From Rhynochetos jubatus (taxonomy: Eukaryota > Chordata > Aves > Eurypygiformes > Rhynochetidae): a stretch of 64,000 nt of DNA. The DNA is taken from NCBI GenBank assembly GCA_027574665.1, contig CM050653.1, positions 40,498,118-40,562,117 of the forward strand. The letters run 5' to 3'. Shown piece by piece: positions 52,213-64,000 of this stretch (its first letter is position 1; each line of letters opens with the position of its first letter). A program made the translations under genes and the position numbers. Under the pieces are notes generated by a model that saw only the letters and a program-made list of their open reading frames with translations, was not told where the DNA came from and ran no database searches.

Positions 52213-55200
52213 CTGAGGAAACAGGGTGAGGAAAGCAAAGGCAGTGTAACTTTATTCCGTAACGTTTTCTTAAAGGAAAGAAATAAAACGGGGTGAGGAG
52301 AGGGAGGGGAGAGAGAGAGACTGAAAAATCAATTTCTTTTAGTATTTGTCGAGCGCTAATGCCAGGCTGAAAAGCGCTGGATAAATGCAGAACCTATGTG
52401 CATCCCTCAAACGAGCCGCTCTCCGCAGCCTAGCTAGCTACAGTGGAGCCTGCAACATTCATTATGTATGGCACAGCCATTAAGTGACCTAAAAAACTAA
52501 GAACGCTGGCGTCCTTCCTTGACATTCTCATAGCAGTACACATCTATGGTTAAAAAGGATGACTGGCACATCCGTTCTGCATTCTCTGAGCAACGACTTG
52601 ATAACACAATTGCAGAACACAACAGACACCCAGGAAGAAATTGAAGATCAGGTTTTTAACAAGAGTCCAAAATTAGCTGTGGATTTTGAAACACATTCTA
52701 TCTTCTTTTTTTCTTTTTCAAATTGGCCACATTGCCATCAACCCTCTAACGATTCAGGCTTCTCTGATAATCTGAAGGTTGCTACTGCCAAGTTGCTTTA
52801 CAGAAATTGCTATTTGCTCTCTGTCCATCCTGAGCAGTGACACCCAGACAGGTCCCGTTTTCACCCAGAGCCTGGTGAATTCTTGGGATTCATTATCTGT
52901 TCACCAAAATAAATACGACATTTCAGTGTGATCTTTCATACTGGTAAATTTTGACTGAAATAAAAAATAAGGAGCATTGGAAATGGTGAAACAGTTAAAT
53001 TTCTGAGTGATTCAGAATACATCTGGACTAGGGCTTTCTCCTCAGGAAAGCAGTCCCAGTCACCCTAGAGCTTTATCTGTAATGCACAAATGCAGCATCG
53101 AGGAAAACCCCCAACCAGTACCCAGCATCACAGATCCTTGCCCGTAGGCTCTGCTAGCACATGTCACAGTGAGGTAACTCTGGTATCACCCTGTAGCTCT
53201 GAACTAGGCTCCCCAAAGTGAACCAGAGGTCCCAAAGGAAGCCACGAGCCATTCAGGACTGCCCTTACAGTGACTACTGGCTCCTCAAGGGCCGATAGAA
53301 GATTTGTGCTTGGCTGAATGCAGTACTTAGCATTACTGGGGGGAAAAAAAAAAATGGGGGAATGGAGGTGCTTGTGAGTTTAGGTACAATGCTGGCAGTT
53401 ACTTCTCAGGGAAGAAGTATCACTACTACAGACCACATCTGGATAGCCAAGTCTTGCTGTTTGTCGCAGAGAACGTTACTCTGCTGTGCACAGGGCTGCC
53501 ACACTTCACATGGGGAAAGCTGAAACAAGGCTGACTGCAAACTCCAAAGGCATCTTAGGTCTGAGCACATTAGGGGAGCTAGTTCTACGACTGTTGAAAG
53601 CAAAAAACCAACTGCACTGTAAATAGCTATAAGCATCAACCCTACCTACAAGGAAGCTGCGGGGGGGGGGGGGGGGGGGGGACACGACACGGGGGACTTT
53701 TTACAAGGGCCTGTAGTGACAGGACAAGGGGTGATGGGTTTAAACTGAAAGTGGGGAGATTTAGATTGGACATCAGGAAGAAGTTCTTCCCAGAGAGGGT
53801 GGTGAGGCACTGGGACAGGTTGCCCAGAGAAGCTGTGGATGCCCCATCCCTGGAAGTGTTCAAGGCCAGGCTGGGTGAGGCTTGGAGCAACCTGGTCTAG
53901 TGGAGGGTGTCCCTGCCCATGGCAGGGGGGTTGGAACTAGATGGTCCTTAAGGTCCCTTCCCACCCAGACCATTCTATGGTTCTATTTCCATGTAGCCTT
54001 GGAACTCTTTCTGTAGGATCAGAGTATGAAATTTTACTCTTACTAGACTCTTACCTCAGGAGCAGGTAGGTAGAGTTTTTGAAAAACACTTTGGAAGTTG
54101 CTTTCAAAAGTCTTGTTGAATGAGAGCTTTTATGAAGAACTGACACACCAAACAAATGAGCAACTCTTGTTTCATATCTTTCATTAGAAAACAACCCAAC
54201 GTCTTCTATATACACTCTAATTGTTTTAAGACAGAACAGGGGAAAAAAAAAACCCCAACCAACCAACAAAACCCAAACACAGCATTCTGTCTCATTTAGA
54301 GAATCATAAACAGCAAAGACTGAAGTCAACATTGTAATTAGATTTTGTTCTGCACTTAGCTTAATTACTGTATGCTGCAGAAACAGACTTAGGTGTCTTA
54401 CTCCCAAAAATAATGTTAAAAATTAAGCAACTTAATACAGCTGATCCATTAAAACTAGACTTTAAAAACCACTTTGGAAAAAAACAATAACAAGGCTTGG
54501 TCTTCTGACTGGCAGTCATTTATTTTCTGATTTTGTCTCCTCTGCAAACAGGGACAGAGCTAATGCATCCCTTAATCTCGTAAGGGGACAACTGCGTGTG
54601 TGGCTTTAGGAATCACACATGTTCTGACTCGAATACAAATGAACGAGCCTGGACAACCTGCTTAATTTCACAGCACAAAAACCCCTTGACCTACACAAGC
54701 AAATGGCAGTCTTTTTTTTTTTCTGCAGCAAAATGAAAGTCACATCAGGAAAGCGATCTGCGGTATCCAAGCTAGAATCCACCTGGGTAGAAGCAGACAC
54801 TCTATTCAACTGATCAGCTATAGAGATCCTTAATAACAAAGATCCTCTCCTTGGAGATAAGCAATGAATTTACTTCTAAATAGTGATCTGTAGAGCCTCT
54901 TCACAAGTCTCCTTAGGAAGCTCAGCTTCTATTTTCATGTATTTTATTCTTTTCTTACGTTAAAGCACACTCTGCTGTGCTTCTCTATGATGGCAGGAGG
55001 CGGTAATACATTCTGTAAACAGAAGGGCACTCACAAATTGAACATCACACTATTACCTTTACCTACAGCAATGTTGTGTCAAGGTTTTGTCCACTTCCCT
55101 CTGACTTTTAACTGGGGATTAAGCTACTCTTATTACAGTGGGTTTGGTTTTGGCTATTACCTTCATGAAGATAAAGACTAAAAATGCAAAAAGAGTTATG

Positions 55201-58200
55201 GAGATAAAGAAAGGGGGATGTGGAACTTGCTTGATCCGTTCTTACTTTTCCAGCATTCCTTTCTGCTTGAGGATGCGATACACTTCTGCCGAAGTCTGCG
55301 GTCCTTGCAGTTTCTGACCATTCAGCATTTCTTGCTCCAATTCTTCAATAGACTAAACAACAGAGGGGGGATGGAAGGAAAGGAGAGCTGTGATAAAGTT
55401 TTCATGAGCTTGACAACAACATCTGGATGGAAAAAAGGATGTTACTGAGCGTTTTTCCTTTCTCAAGGGTGTACTTGGGCAAGCACACGTAATATTCTCC
55501 TCTACTGTTCTTAGTGAATGTTCTCAAATCTGCACCTCCCAACATCATCTTATTCCCCCAGCTTTTTTTTTTTTGTTGTTTTGATCACTCCTTTTTAACA
55601 CCTTTACACTCATTCTAGCCCCGTAATGCTCAAAAATGAGAGGACAGAGAAGGACTCAGCGTAGCTGGCACGCACCAGATAACTGTACTATTACTCCACC
55701 AAACCAGGAGTGCTAATACTTGCAACAAGGGACTTGATCTAGTGAATATGGTTACCTTTCCAGTTTTAACAAACGCTTCTGCAACACGGCGGTTCCGGCC
55801 ACCATAACACGTTGTGATGAGATCAGCAACTCCGCAGCTCTCCAGGAACGTGGCAGTAGACACCTGACCTTTGCAAAAAAATCTAGCAAAGGCAATCATC
55901 TCCATTAGGCCAAGGCGAATAACGGCAGCTTTGGTATTGTCACCACAGCCAAGGCCATCACAGAACCCAGCTCCTACTGCCACTATATTCTAACAAGAAA
56001 AAAACAAAGGGGAAATGAGTCAATTATTGCTCACAGAACCCTAGAAGACAACAAGAGACAGAGTGCAGATGTCCTTAAGAACTGCAAATACTTCACTAAT
56101 GTGAAACTAGGTTGTTGTTGGGGCATTTGTTGGTTGGTTTTTGGTTTGGGGTTTATGGGATAACCCTTACAAAAAAAAAAAAACCAAAACAAAAACAAAA
56201 ACCCCAAAACAAACAAAATATTACAAGCTTTACATTACTAAGTATTTCCAAGGACAAAAACATAGTTAAAGCTCTGGAACAAGTTCCCCGGAGGCTGTGG
56301 AGCTATTATTATTATCTTCAATAACAAACAGGTTACACTACGTGCAAATTTTTATCTAGATTGAACTGTTCCTGTCCTGAGGTAAAGGCAAAGCTAGACT
56401 GACATCCCACAGCCCTTTTATGCATATTTTCTTTACGATTAAAGTAATACTGAATTTAAGAAAAAATTACTGACTTCCATGTGATATGGTAAGGGACCAA
56501 ACTGAGCCAAGCTAATCGTATTCAGCCCTTTTCAGTATGCAGAGTTCCTATAACAATCACAGTTAATCAAGGGTTCCCAGAAGGCTCATGACACAGTAAG
56601 ACCTTTCCTAAGCAAAAAATGTTGGTTTGGGTTTTTTTTCTTGGACCTAGTGACAGCCTTCTACAAAGAATGCACTGTTTCTTTGTGAGCAATCAGCTGT
56701 ACGGTCCTTTCCTTGGTTTACAAACACAGAGAGGAGTTGAGACACCTTTGAGTGAAGTGACTATACAAGCAGTTTTCTGGCCTGGGAGTCAGAGACTACC
56801 CGTGGTTAGTTTGCCCCTACTGAAAAAAAACACCCACGCCAAACCCTACCAAAAACCAAAACACTCCAAAAGAAATGGCATTCTAATGTACTGATAAAGC
56901 AAACAAGGAAGCAACAGACATAGTAATACCTTTCTGCACGCAACAACAGTGGCAGTGACCTCAGCAGAAACCAGAGGAGAACCAACATCGTGGCACCTGA
57001 TGTGGCACCCGATGCAGGGGAGAAAACTTAAAACAACACAACCAACTTCAACTGTTGCTGAAGAGACAGCAACAGTCAGGAGCTGCTGATGAAAGCAATA
57101 AGCTGATTAACAGCCGGTTTTGTTTTGGGTTTTGACCTGTAAGAACCAAAAACTGCAGGCAGCTTCAGTGCTGTGTGACAAGGTGACTCTCAATCAAATG
57201 AGGTCAGAAGATGAGTCATTGCTTTTTGAGCAGCTAGTTGGGGTCTAAAGGTGACCTTAAAAACTGCAGACAGGTCTCTCAACATCAGACCTGGAGCAGC
57301 AACAGACGATCAGACTTTCAAAGCTGTTATTTTAGATCATCTTGGCTTAATTCCTGCCCGTGATGATTTGGTCAAGGTATGTTTTTTCCTCAGCCGCCTC
57401 TCCCAGGCAACCTTCAGTAGTCATTCATTTGGTGGCAAAGCAGGAGGAAGTCAATAGGTATTTAAGAAGTTTTCAGACTGGAAAATCCATTTAACTGGAA
57501 TCTACACCTACATGAAGTCTGCAAGTGTTTAGTGCTCAGCTAAAAAAAAAAAAAAAAACAGTTTTGAACAACCTCTGGGCTTTTTCCACATGCCTCTCGA
57601 ACACCCCAATACTAAAGCTTCCCCTTCCCTCCAACTTTGCCTGCTTTGACTTTCCTGTCCACTCTGAAGCAGCCTACCTGATCATAATTTACAGGGTGAT
57701 TTGGCCTATGGCATTTTGTCATCTGCTACTTCTTGCAATGTTTGTCTTCAGAGCCACAGAAATACTGTTTTAAGCCAGTTGTACGAAGACTAGTGACTTC
57801 TGAGGAAATGAGGTAGGGAAGAAGGGAAGTTGTGAATCTAACTCTGAAACACTAAACTCCGCTTTTGTACAATGTCCCCACTGTATGTTCTTACACATAG
57901 TTTGCAAATAATGAGGAAACAAGACGACTGATTATGCTCTGGAACACCCACCCACACCTTGGAGACTGTTATGTCCTGGTCTACATCACCCTCAGGCCAC
58001 AACTGTGAATGTACAAGCTCTACCATGTGGTTTCATTTAAATCCTTGAAGAATCTCTCTCTTGTATCTACTATACTGTAAAGGACTGAATCATACCACAC
58101 TGAAAGTTACACCTTACTGAAAGAAGAGCCAGTCCTTTAAAAAACAAAACGACAAAAAAACCCACAAAACTTGACACTGAGTCATCTTTCTGTCCAAAAC

Positions 58201-61200
58201 CAGACCAAACCAGGAAGCTTGGTACATGAAATCTCTGGGTGCAGTCAAGTCTGCTTCAGGAAGATGCATAAGCAGAACACAAATTAACACACAAGACACC
58301 AGCACTATAGCAATCCTTAGGGAAGCAGAATGGGGCAGGGGGGAGAATCCCATATCTGTCTGGCCAAAACATCTTTCTGTATCTGATACACAGGACATGA
58401 GTTAATGGGTTTAAATTGCAAGGGGGGAGATTTAGATTGGATATCAGGAAGAAATTCTTCCCAGAGAGGGTGATGAGGCACTGGGACAGGTTGCCCAGAG
58501 AAGCTGTGGGTGCCCCATCCCTGGGAGTGTTCAAGGCCAGGCTGTATGAGGCTTGGAGCAACCTGGTCTAGTGGAGGGCGTCCCTGCCCATGGCAGGGGG
58601 TTGGAACTGGATGGTCCCTAAGGTCCCTTCCAACCCAAACTGTGCTGTGGTTCTATGATACAGTTGATCCTGGCTGCTGCCAAAGCAACTGCACCTGAGG
58701 TTACAGAGTTCCTGCAAATGTAGTGGGTGTACATTTGTGCAAGAGGAGACAGCCCGTGTTTCCGTGAGCTTAGACTGAATCTGCACACACAATACGGTGG
58801 TCTGAGGGCCCAATAAGCAAGGACAACTTTGGCCTACAAACCTGTTGTTCCAAAGGTTTTTTGAACTTTTCTGTCACAACCACCCCAAAATGACTGCAAT
58901 ACGGTGTTGCTCCTGCGCAGAGGTTTCAGAGCTCTCGAAACCACTTCATGCTTCAGCAAACACATTTCCCCCATCTCAGCATTAAACAGCTTTGTACGGC
59001 AAAGCATGCATCCTGTAAGCAAGATGCACTGGGTGTTTTTGTAATGCATATGGTTTTAAGCTATTAAAATACTTTGCTCTAACTGGCAGGTTTTTAGCTG
59101 GTCTGGTACCCAGAAGCTGGGGTTAGTCCTAGTTATTCTACACCATGAGCAAGGACTGGACTCGGTTACTTTATCACCGAGATGATGAAGCTATACCCCA
59201 GAAAGGAAACATTGATGCCAGGGAGCGCTCATAGTATGTGCCAGAGGAAATGAGGAAGTGCCTTTTACTTGCACAGGACCTGCTACAAACATGCCAGAGG
59301 TCACAACAACAAGGTCAACAGAGGACCAAGGACCAAGGTGACCAAGGACCAAGGTGACCAAGGACCAAGGTGACCAAGGACCAAGGTGACCAAGTCCGCA
59401 GACTTTGCTGACAGATTCTTCTCTTACACAGTCATTGCTCAGAACCCAATTTACAGTCCTGATGATACTAAGTTTGTGGAATGCTCGTGAAGACAGCTTC
59501 AGACACCATTTCTGAGACTATCTCTCCGTAATTAACTGGATCATTAGAGACTAAGCAGAAACGTTAATTCACCTGGGGCATCCAACTTTCCTTGAGGTAG
59601 TGTCACAGCTCAGCACAGCCTGCTTTCCCTCTTACTTACACATAAACTTGGAGAAGCTCCTTGCTTTACATCATGGCTGAGAGGTCAAATGAATTCTCAA
59701 CAAATCGAAGACCGTATCAGCAGGGCTGTCAGAGAGGTTAAGCCTAAACTACTTGCTTGCTTCTAGCAAACTTGAATGTAAATAATGGATTTCACTTTCA
59801 CTTAATCGCAGGAAAGAGTCACTACCACAATCCTACAGTTCCTAGACTGACTATCCAATGGTGACTGCCCTAAACACACTTGTAATAATGCTGGGTTACA
59901 TGACAGTAACCTGGCAAACAACAAATCATTGGTTTACTTCTTACTTCTTTGCTTAAGGCTAAGCTGGAGCCATAAGATCTAGAGATATGCCTGCAGCAAC
60001 CTGGAAGGCAACCACAGCTGCTGCTCCTTCTCCTTCCTATAGGAACTGTCACTTCAGTCCTGGTCCTTGGCTGCTGCCACCCGAGGGAGTTTAACTCTCC
60101 AGATCCCTGAACAAACATATCAGGCAGCTGGAGCATGGCCATTTTGCCATATCCAAAGATTAGATCTTACTTCTCCATCCCTCACACTCACCCCGGTCAC
60201 TGCTATCCTGGGTAAGCGATCCCAGCATAGTTTACACCCAGGAACGCCCCTACCAGTGTTTATATTGCTGCTGAAGAGGGCTGCTCGGTTTACACACCAG
60301 TCCTGCCTCGCGTCTGTGCTGTCTGATTGTAAGACCACACGCTGGCACAGGCACCAGGGACACCTTGGTGATAATAACCTTGGGTCTGCGCTACTCTGCA
60401 GTATCACATCCGTCGGCATCTGTGAGCTGCACGCACTGCTCTTACAGCGGCGGCGTAACCTTTAAGCACTTCCTAGGAAGGCCCCTTCATCTTCTGGCAA
60501 ATGGCAGCTGGGACTTCTAGGTGGCCTTGGGTCACGCTGCCTGTAAAGCCAACTGGACACCTTAAAACTGAACCACCCCAATATGAAGTTTGTTAATTTC
60601 TGACTTCAGCCCTCAGAAGAGGTTAACGAATAAATGTGAAATGTGTGCTCAAAGGAACAAAAAATCCTGATGGAGAACATGCCAAGTACTTTTTGTTCCT
60701 ACAGCCAACAAGTTTCTGTAGGCAGCTGTTCTTCCTCAGTAGCATCAGATTTTGTAAAGCGACTGCCATTGCCTATTCAGCCAGTCGCCAAGCTGATGCA
60801 AGACCATAATTTCGCTGCAACAATTTCTATACTTCAGTACATCTCCATCGGCCCACTGTCACAAAAAGTAAATACAGCAAATGAAGTGGATATTCAATAC
60901 ATATAGGTATATAAACAGCCATCAAGTACATGTTCTTTCATGATCACCCAGCTGTAATACCTATTATTACAGTCTGAATTCAAATATCCTTCAAAAACAA
61001 CACTTCAAAAATTATGATTACTGTAAAGGAAAGCTGTGCCTAAAGCACTCTGTTACCCTTCTGTAATTTCTCTCAACCCTTAGTCAACCATCCACATTGA
61101 AAAATCTTCCCTGCTTAGGGAGGCTCGCAGAAATACAGAGCGAGCTAAGTATAGACTTTTAACAAGATCTACTCTATTATGCCAGAAATACCAGAAAAGT

Positions 61201-63910
61201 CTTCTTTTCCCAAGCTGATATTGATAGAAAAATGCAGAAGCTGGGAGAATATACTATTTCTCATCCTTTAAATACCAATACAGTAGTTGCTTTTACTGTT
61301 TCTACATCCAAAAAGACAGTCTGGACTGAGATGTGTGCCTGCTCACTGCTGTCCTCCAAGCTGCGGCTTGCAGTGCCGCTGCTGACATTTTGAATTGGCA
61401 CTGCTACAGGAAGGGAGCAGAACCTCTTTTTTTGTAGCTGTCTCTTCACATAACACTGTCATCTTCTGAGACTGGAATTTCCTCCTTCCGGCAAGTTCAA
61501 TAATGCTAATTTTTAGTATTTTTTCATGAAGCAACTTTCCAAGTTTAATAAAGTAACCATCAGCTGACAGAAGCTACAATTTAGATTTTTTCCTAAAAAC
61601 ATGAGATGCTTATTTTATTACAAATATTATCAGATTAATGATAAAAAATCAAAGCGCTTGTTGTTACCCTTAGCAAACGATTCTCCTAATACCTACGTAC
61701 AACTTCTACGAAAAAACCTCAAGTTCACATTTCACTATTCACATCTCAGCTTTGCATTTTGCACGGGCAATAAAAACATACCCAGCTGTTCCATTTTAGC
61801 TGCTTCTTTTTCTCTCCCAGGCATACACATTCCCAAGGCATTAACAAGGTTTTGCAATGTTCAGGTTAAAAACAGGTCAGGAATTTATTTACATGCTGTC
61901 AGCACGAGACTTTGGATTAAACTAAGAAGGGGTTTTAATGAAAAACTAATTTTAAAAATGTGAACTTAATAGAATTTTCTTCGAGATTAAGGAAGAGTTA
62001 TATGTCTAAAACACATCACCTATACCAGCATGACTGGCCTACGCCACTTTATACCAGTTCACACCTTTTAATCGGGCAAGAAATCCACAGTATTTTTAAA
62101 CAAGCTAATCTATCCTTAATTGGCTTTTTGTTTATGCTCATACCATGCATTTCTCTGGAAGTCTCAACTCAGTTTAACAAAATGTACTGCAATCAAAACC
62201 AAATGATGAGAGCACGCAGAATAAATACAGCTTTGAGAAATGCAACTGGAGAGTTAGTCTGCAGGATGCATGATGAGTAACGAAGCAGGAGGGAGGAACA
62301 AGACAAGGCTATAAGGAAAATACACAAGGTTCACCTCAGTATCTTTCCAGGTCAAGAACAAGAACTTACTGCAATTCTTCTGCACTTCCAAAGAGAGAGT
62401 GGTACCTTGCCCGACTTGGACCTTTACAGTGGAGTTTGAGTGTCTGCTGACTAGTTGCTGAGTTTGATGGGCACGCTCATCTCGAATGCCCTTACATGAG
62501 ATTTGTCTGGAATAAAAGTTACCCGGGACAGAACTCCTCTATCACACACAAACTTAAACTAGCCAGAAAACATCAGGCTGGGCAGCTTTCAAGAAAAATA
62601 AGCCTGTACAACTTTTTGACTAGTTTCATGAGTCTATACGCAGGGGTTTCTTTGCTGTGAACCTCCCTCTCCACCACAGCATTTGAAAGCAACAGCTGCA
62701 GAACCAAATTACGAGCTCTACGATCTTGAGAAATTGCTATAAATACAATAACAGCATGTTACACCAAAGTGTTATCCCATTAGCCCAGTGCACAGACCCG
62801 TGACCTCCTCCTTCTCAGGACTTCCACTATGACAGCACTCAACAAAATGATGAAGAAAACCAGTATGTCAAAAACTATGTTATTATAGCTATCAATCTAC
62901 TTCCTGCTGAGCCGGATCAGAACTCTTTAGCTTAAAGATATCATTCATTGGCTTGGCAGCTTTGCCAGCAAATGGTGTAGTTTACATGTAATTTCAACAG
63001 AGAACACAAAGCAATACAAAATAATTATCCAAAACATCAAAAATAAAAAGGTAAGCCAAATTATCTACTAAACCACTACACCCACCAGAAACACTTCCAT
63101 GACAGATGTCACATAGTGTGAACTAGAGTACTGCCAGCCAGTGTGCCAAGCAACTAATGCCATCCTTTCACAAATGGCTTGTAAATCAACCTGAAACGAG
63201 CCAGTAATAAGAATGTGTTTAAGCTGGCCTTTGCTTCCTGTCAGCACCAATTTTGTTACCAAACAAAATTCCAGACGGGTAACTGTCCAAAGTAACTTTC
63301 TTCCTATTTGGCTCATTTCTGTATATAGTTATCCACACAAACCTTATGTCCATAAAATAAAACAGGAGTGCTCACATTGTGCAAGACTATGAAGAAAGGA
63401 ATAGTTTTGCCAACAGACACAAAGGAGTAATGCCAACTTCTTTCTCCTTTTCTTTTTGTGAACAGACTGTTGCAAAAAGAAAAAGGGAAGTAAAACGGGT
63501 TTAGAAATATGCTGATCAGCTAGACAAAATCAACACTTGTTTTAGGATTGTGTGTAAGCCGAGTCGAAGATGTAGAAAGAGAACTTGGAGATGGTGAGAC
63601 AAGGGTCTAAAAACCAACTCTCAGAACATACTGCTCCCTAATTTCCCACCTGGTTCTTCCAAAAATGTTATGCAGCAGTTTTATATATCATATCAAGCAC
63701 AACAAAATTAATTCTTTAAATGAAATACCCTCTTTTTTTTCCTACAAGGATCACGGGTCCAACCAACTATGTACCAACGGCAGCCTGTTAATCTTACCTT
63801 GAGGGCACCACAAAGCTCAACTGTATCTGCATCATCTACTACAGTTATTCGGAAGTTGGGAGTCTGCAGGAGTTCTTTGAAGATAAGACCATTTTCCAAG
63901 ATTTTGCTGC
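52116..63910 (-). CDS. GPD1L: GPD1L, 3' half (coding exons 5-8), runs off the right edge
   Basis: Glycerol-3-phosphate dehydrogenase 1-like, a cytosolic NAD-dependent enzyme that interconverts glycerol 3-phosphate and dihydroxyacetone phosphate. In mammals it also modulates the cardiac sodium channel SCN5A. Exons are 63798-63910, 55756-55989, 55246-55352 and 52116-52212, with 182 complete residues, matching human residues 170-351. Using human numbering, the catalytic-domain residues are kept: Lys206 and Asn207 in GALKN, Asp262 and Thr266 in ADLITT, and Arg271-Asn272 in [23 protein letters not shown] identifies GPD1L rather than GPD1. All splice sites are GT-AG. The NAD-binding domain and exons 1-4 lie beyond 64000. 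No break seen. Confidence 0.96.
53645..53986 (+). mobile_element. CR1 LINE 3' fragment with an internal G21 run, GPD1L intron 7
   Basis: It starts at CCTACAAGGAAGCTG, is interrupted by 21 G and a GACACGACAC segment, then resumes with ACTTTTTACAAGGGCCTGTA and continues to CATTCTATGGTTCTAT. The CR1 at 2555 has only five G at the equivalent place. It is antisense to GPD1L. Confidence 0.93.
53661..53681 (+). repeat. G21 homopolymer inside CR1
   Basis: Twenty-one consecutive G on the plus strand, C in the GPD1L transcript. Such runs form G-quadruplexes and are hard to sequence, so the length may be inexact. Confidence 0.9.
55246..55352 (-). CDS. GPD1L: GPD1L coding exon 7
   Basis: The acceptor is GTTGTTTAG and the donor is GTAAGA. 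It encodes [35 protein letters not shown] and two bases of a Lys codon completed in exon 8. Confidence 0.96.
55353..55755 (-). other. GPD1L intron 6
   Basis: A short 403-bp intron with good splice sites at both ends. It holds a T12-type run near 55564-55574 and nothing else recognisable. Confidence 0.9.
55756..55989 (-). CDS. GPD1L: GPD1L coding exon 6
   Basis: 78 codons, phase 0 at both ends. The acceptor is TTTTTTTCTTGTTAG and the donor is GTAACC. It encodes [20 protein letters not shown], the [13 protein letters not shown] helix, [20 protein letters not shown] and [10 protein letters not shown], which form the core of the substrate-binding domain. Confidence 0.97.
56110..56219. repeat. 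Opposed T/G-rich and A/C-rich tracts beside GPD1L exon 6
   Basis: 56110-56154 is rich in TTGGTTTTTGGTTTGGGGTTT-type sequence and 56169-56219 in AAACCAAAACAAAAACCCC-type sequence, so the arms are partly complementary with a loop of about 15 bp. Confidence 0.7.
58392..58660 (+). mobile_element. CR1 LINE 3' fragment in GPD1L intron 5
   Basis: It starts near GGACATGAGTTAATGGGTTT, contains CAGAGAAGCTGTGGGTGCCC and ends GCTGTGGTTCTATGATA. It is antisense to GPD1L. Confidence 0.95.
59322..59394 (+). repeat. Minisatellite, 16-bp unit, about 4.5 copies
   Basis: Tandem units of GACCAAGGACCAAGGT with almost no variation. The unit itself contains two copies of GACCAAGG, which suggests growth from an 8-bp core. 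Confidence 0.93.
63798..63910 (-). CDS. GPD1L: GPD1L coding exon 5
   Basis: The acceptor is CTCTCTCTCAACAG and the donor is GTAAGA. It starts with two bases of a split Gly codon, then [20 protein letters not shown] and on to [14 protein letters not shown]. Its final residue is the catalytic Lys (206 in human numbering), so the active-site Lys-Asn pair is split by intron 5. Confidence 0.95.
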
Positions 63911-64000
63911 CTGTTGAGAGAGAGAAAGGAAGGCTAAAAAATGAATAATTAATTTGGGTGTTATTTAACCTTTCCTGTGCCAGCCAAAATACTTAAAAGC
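63911..64000 (-). other. Start of GPD1L intron 4 (3' end of the intron)
   Basis: Begins with the CTCTCTCTCAACAG acceptor of exon 5. The rest of the intron lies outside the window. Confidence 0.85.

Larger units (their letters stand above)
52213..55245 (-). other. GPD1L intron 7
   Basis: 3033 bp between exon 8 and exon 7. It carries one CR1 with a G21 run, and an A/C-rich tract at 54241-54287. No other gene recognised. Confidence 0.85.
55990..63797 (-). other. GPD1L intron 5
   Basis: 7808 bp. It includes a paired T/G-rich and A/C-rich tract near exon 6 (56110-56219), a CR1 (58392-58660) and a minisatellite (59322-59394). The GC-richer patch near 60.07-60.47 kb carries a 132-codon plus-strand frame with no known motif. 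Confidence 0.85.

Noticed and set aside
59322-59394. Regular repeats as a CRISPR-like array
   Set aside because: Units are contiguous with no spacers and the setting is a vertebrate intron. It is a minisatellite.
60067-60465. 132-codon plus-strand frame in GPD1L intron 5
   Set aside because: It lies in a GC-richer patch, opposite another open frame of similar length, and has no recognisable domain.

Overview
This is vertebrate nuclear DNA, and almost certainly a bird. The evidence is several 3' ends of chicken-repeat-1 (CR1) LINEs with the typical TTCTATGAT-like tail, a solo LTR of the avian class III (ERVL-like) endogenous retrovirus type, AT-rich introns with few CpGs, and one CpG-island promoter. 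The CR1 and LTR types look neoavian rather than fowl-specific, but that is only an impression. There are no bacterial genes, operons, CRISPR arrays or phage.

Layout, left to right. Both recognised genes lie on the minus strand. CMTM8 (CKLF-like MARVEL transmembrane protein 8) is complete. Its four coding exons are at 36877-37047, 8454-8627, 4884-5000 and 2232-2315, all introns are phase 0, and the predicted protein has 181 residues. Its 3' UTR and two candidate poly(A) signals lie below 2232. Intron 1 is about 28 kb and holds a back-to-back pair of CR1 fragments, another CR1, a perfect triplication of a 58-bp unit and a solo LTR. Exon 1 sits in a CpG island (about 36.56-37.46 kb). Then come about 12 kb between the genes (37.1-49.2 kb), which contain one unexplained open frame of 146 codons at 40662-41102 with coding-like features. 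From about 49.2 kb to the right edge lies the 3' half of GPD1L (glycerol-3-phosphate dehydrogenase 1-like): a 3' UTR of about 2.9 kb, coding exons 8, 7, 6 and 5, and the start of intron 4. Exons 1-4 lie beyond 64000.

The order GPD1L then CMTM8 in the same direction matches human 3p22.3, so this is a conserved syntenic block. The two proteins do not share a pathway. CMTM8 is a four-pass membrane protein linked to EGF-receptor down-regulation. GPD1L is a cytosolic NAD-dependent dehydrogenase that also affects the cardiac sodium channel and HIF-1alpha stability. The most informative regulatory feature is an 8-nt match to the miR-210 5' end in the GPD1L 3' UTR (50042-50049), which fits the known miR-210/GPD1L hypoxia circuit.

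I found no clear new biological system. The best candidates for something undescribed are the open frame at 40662-41102 and the exon-like signal on the opposite strand inside it.
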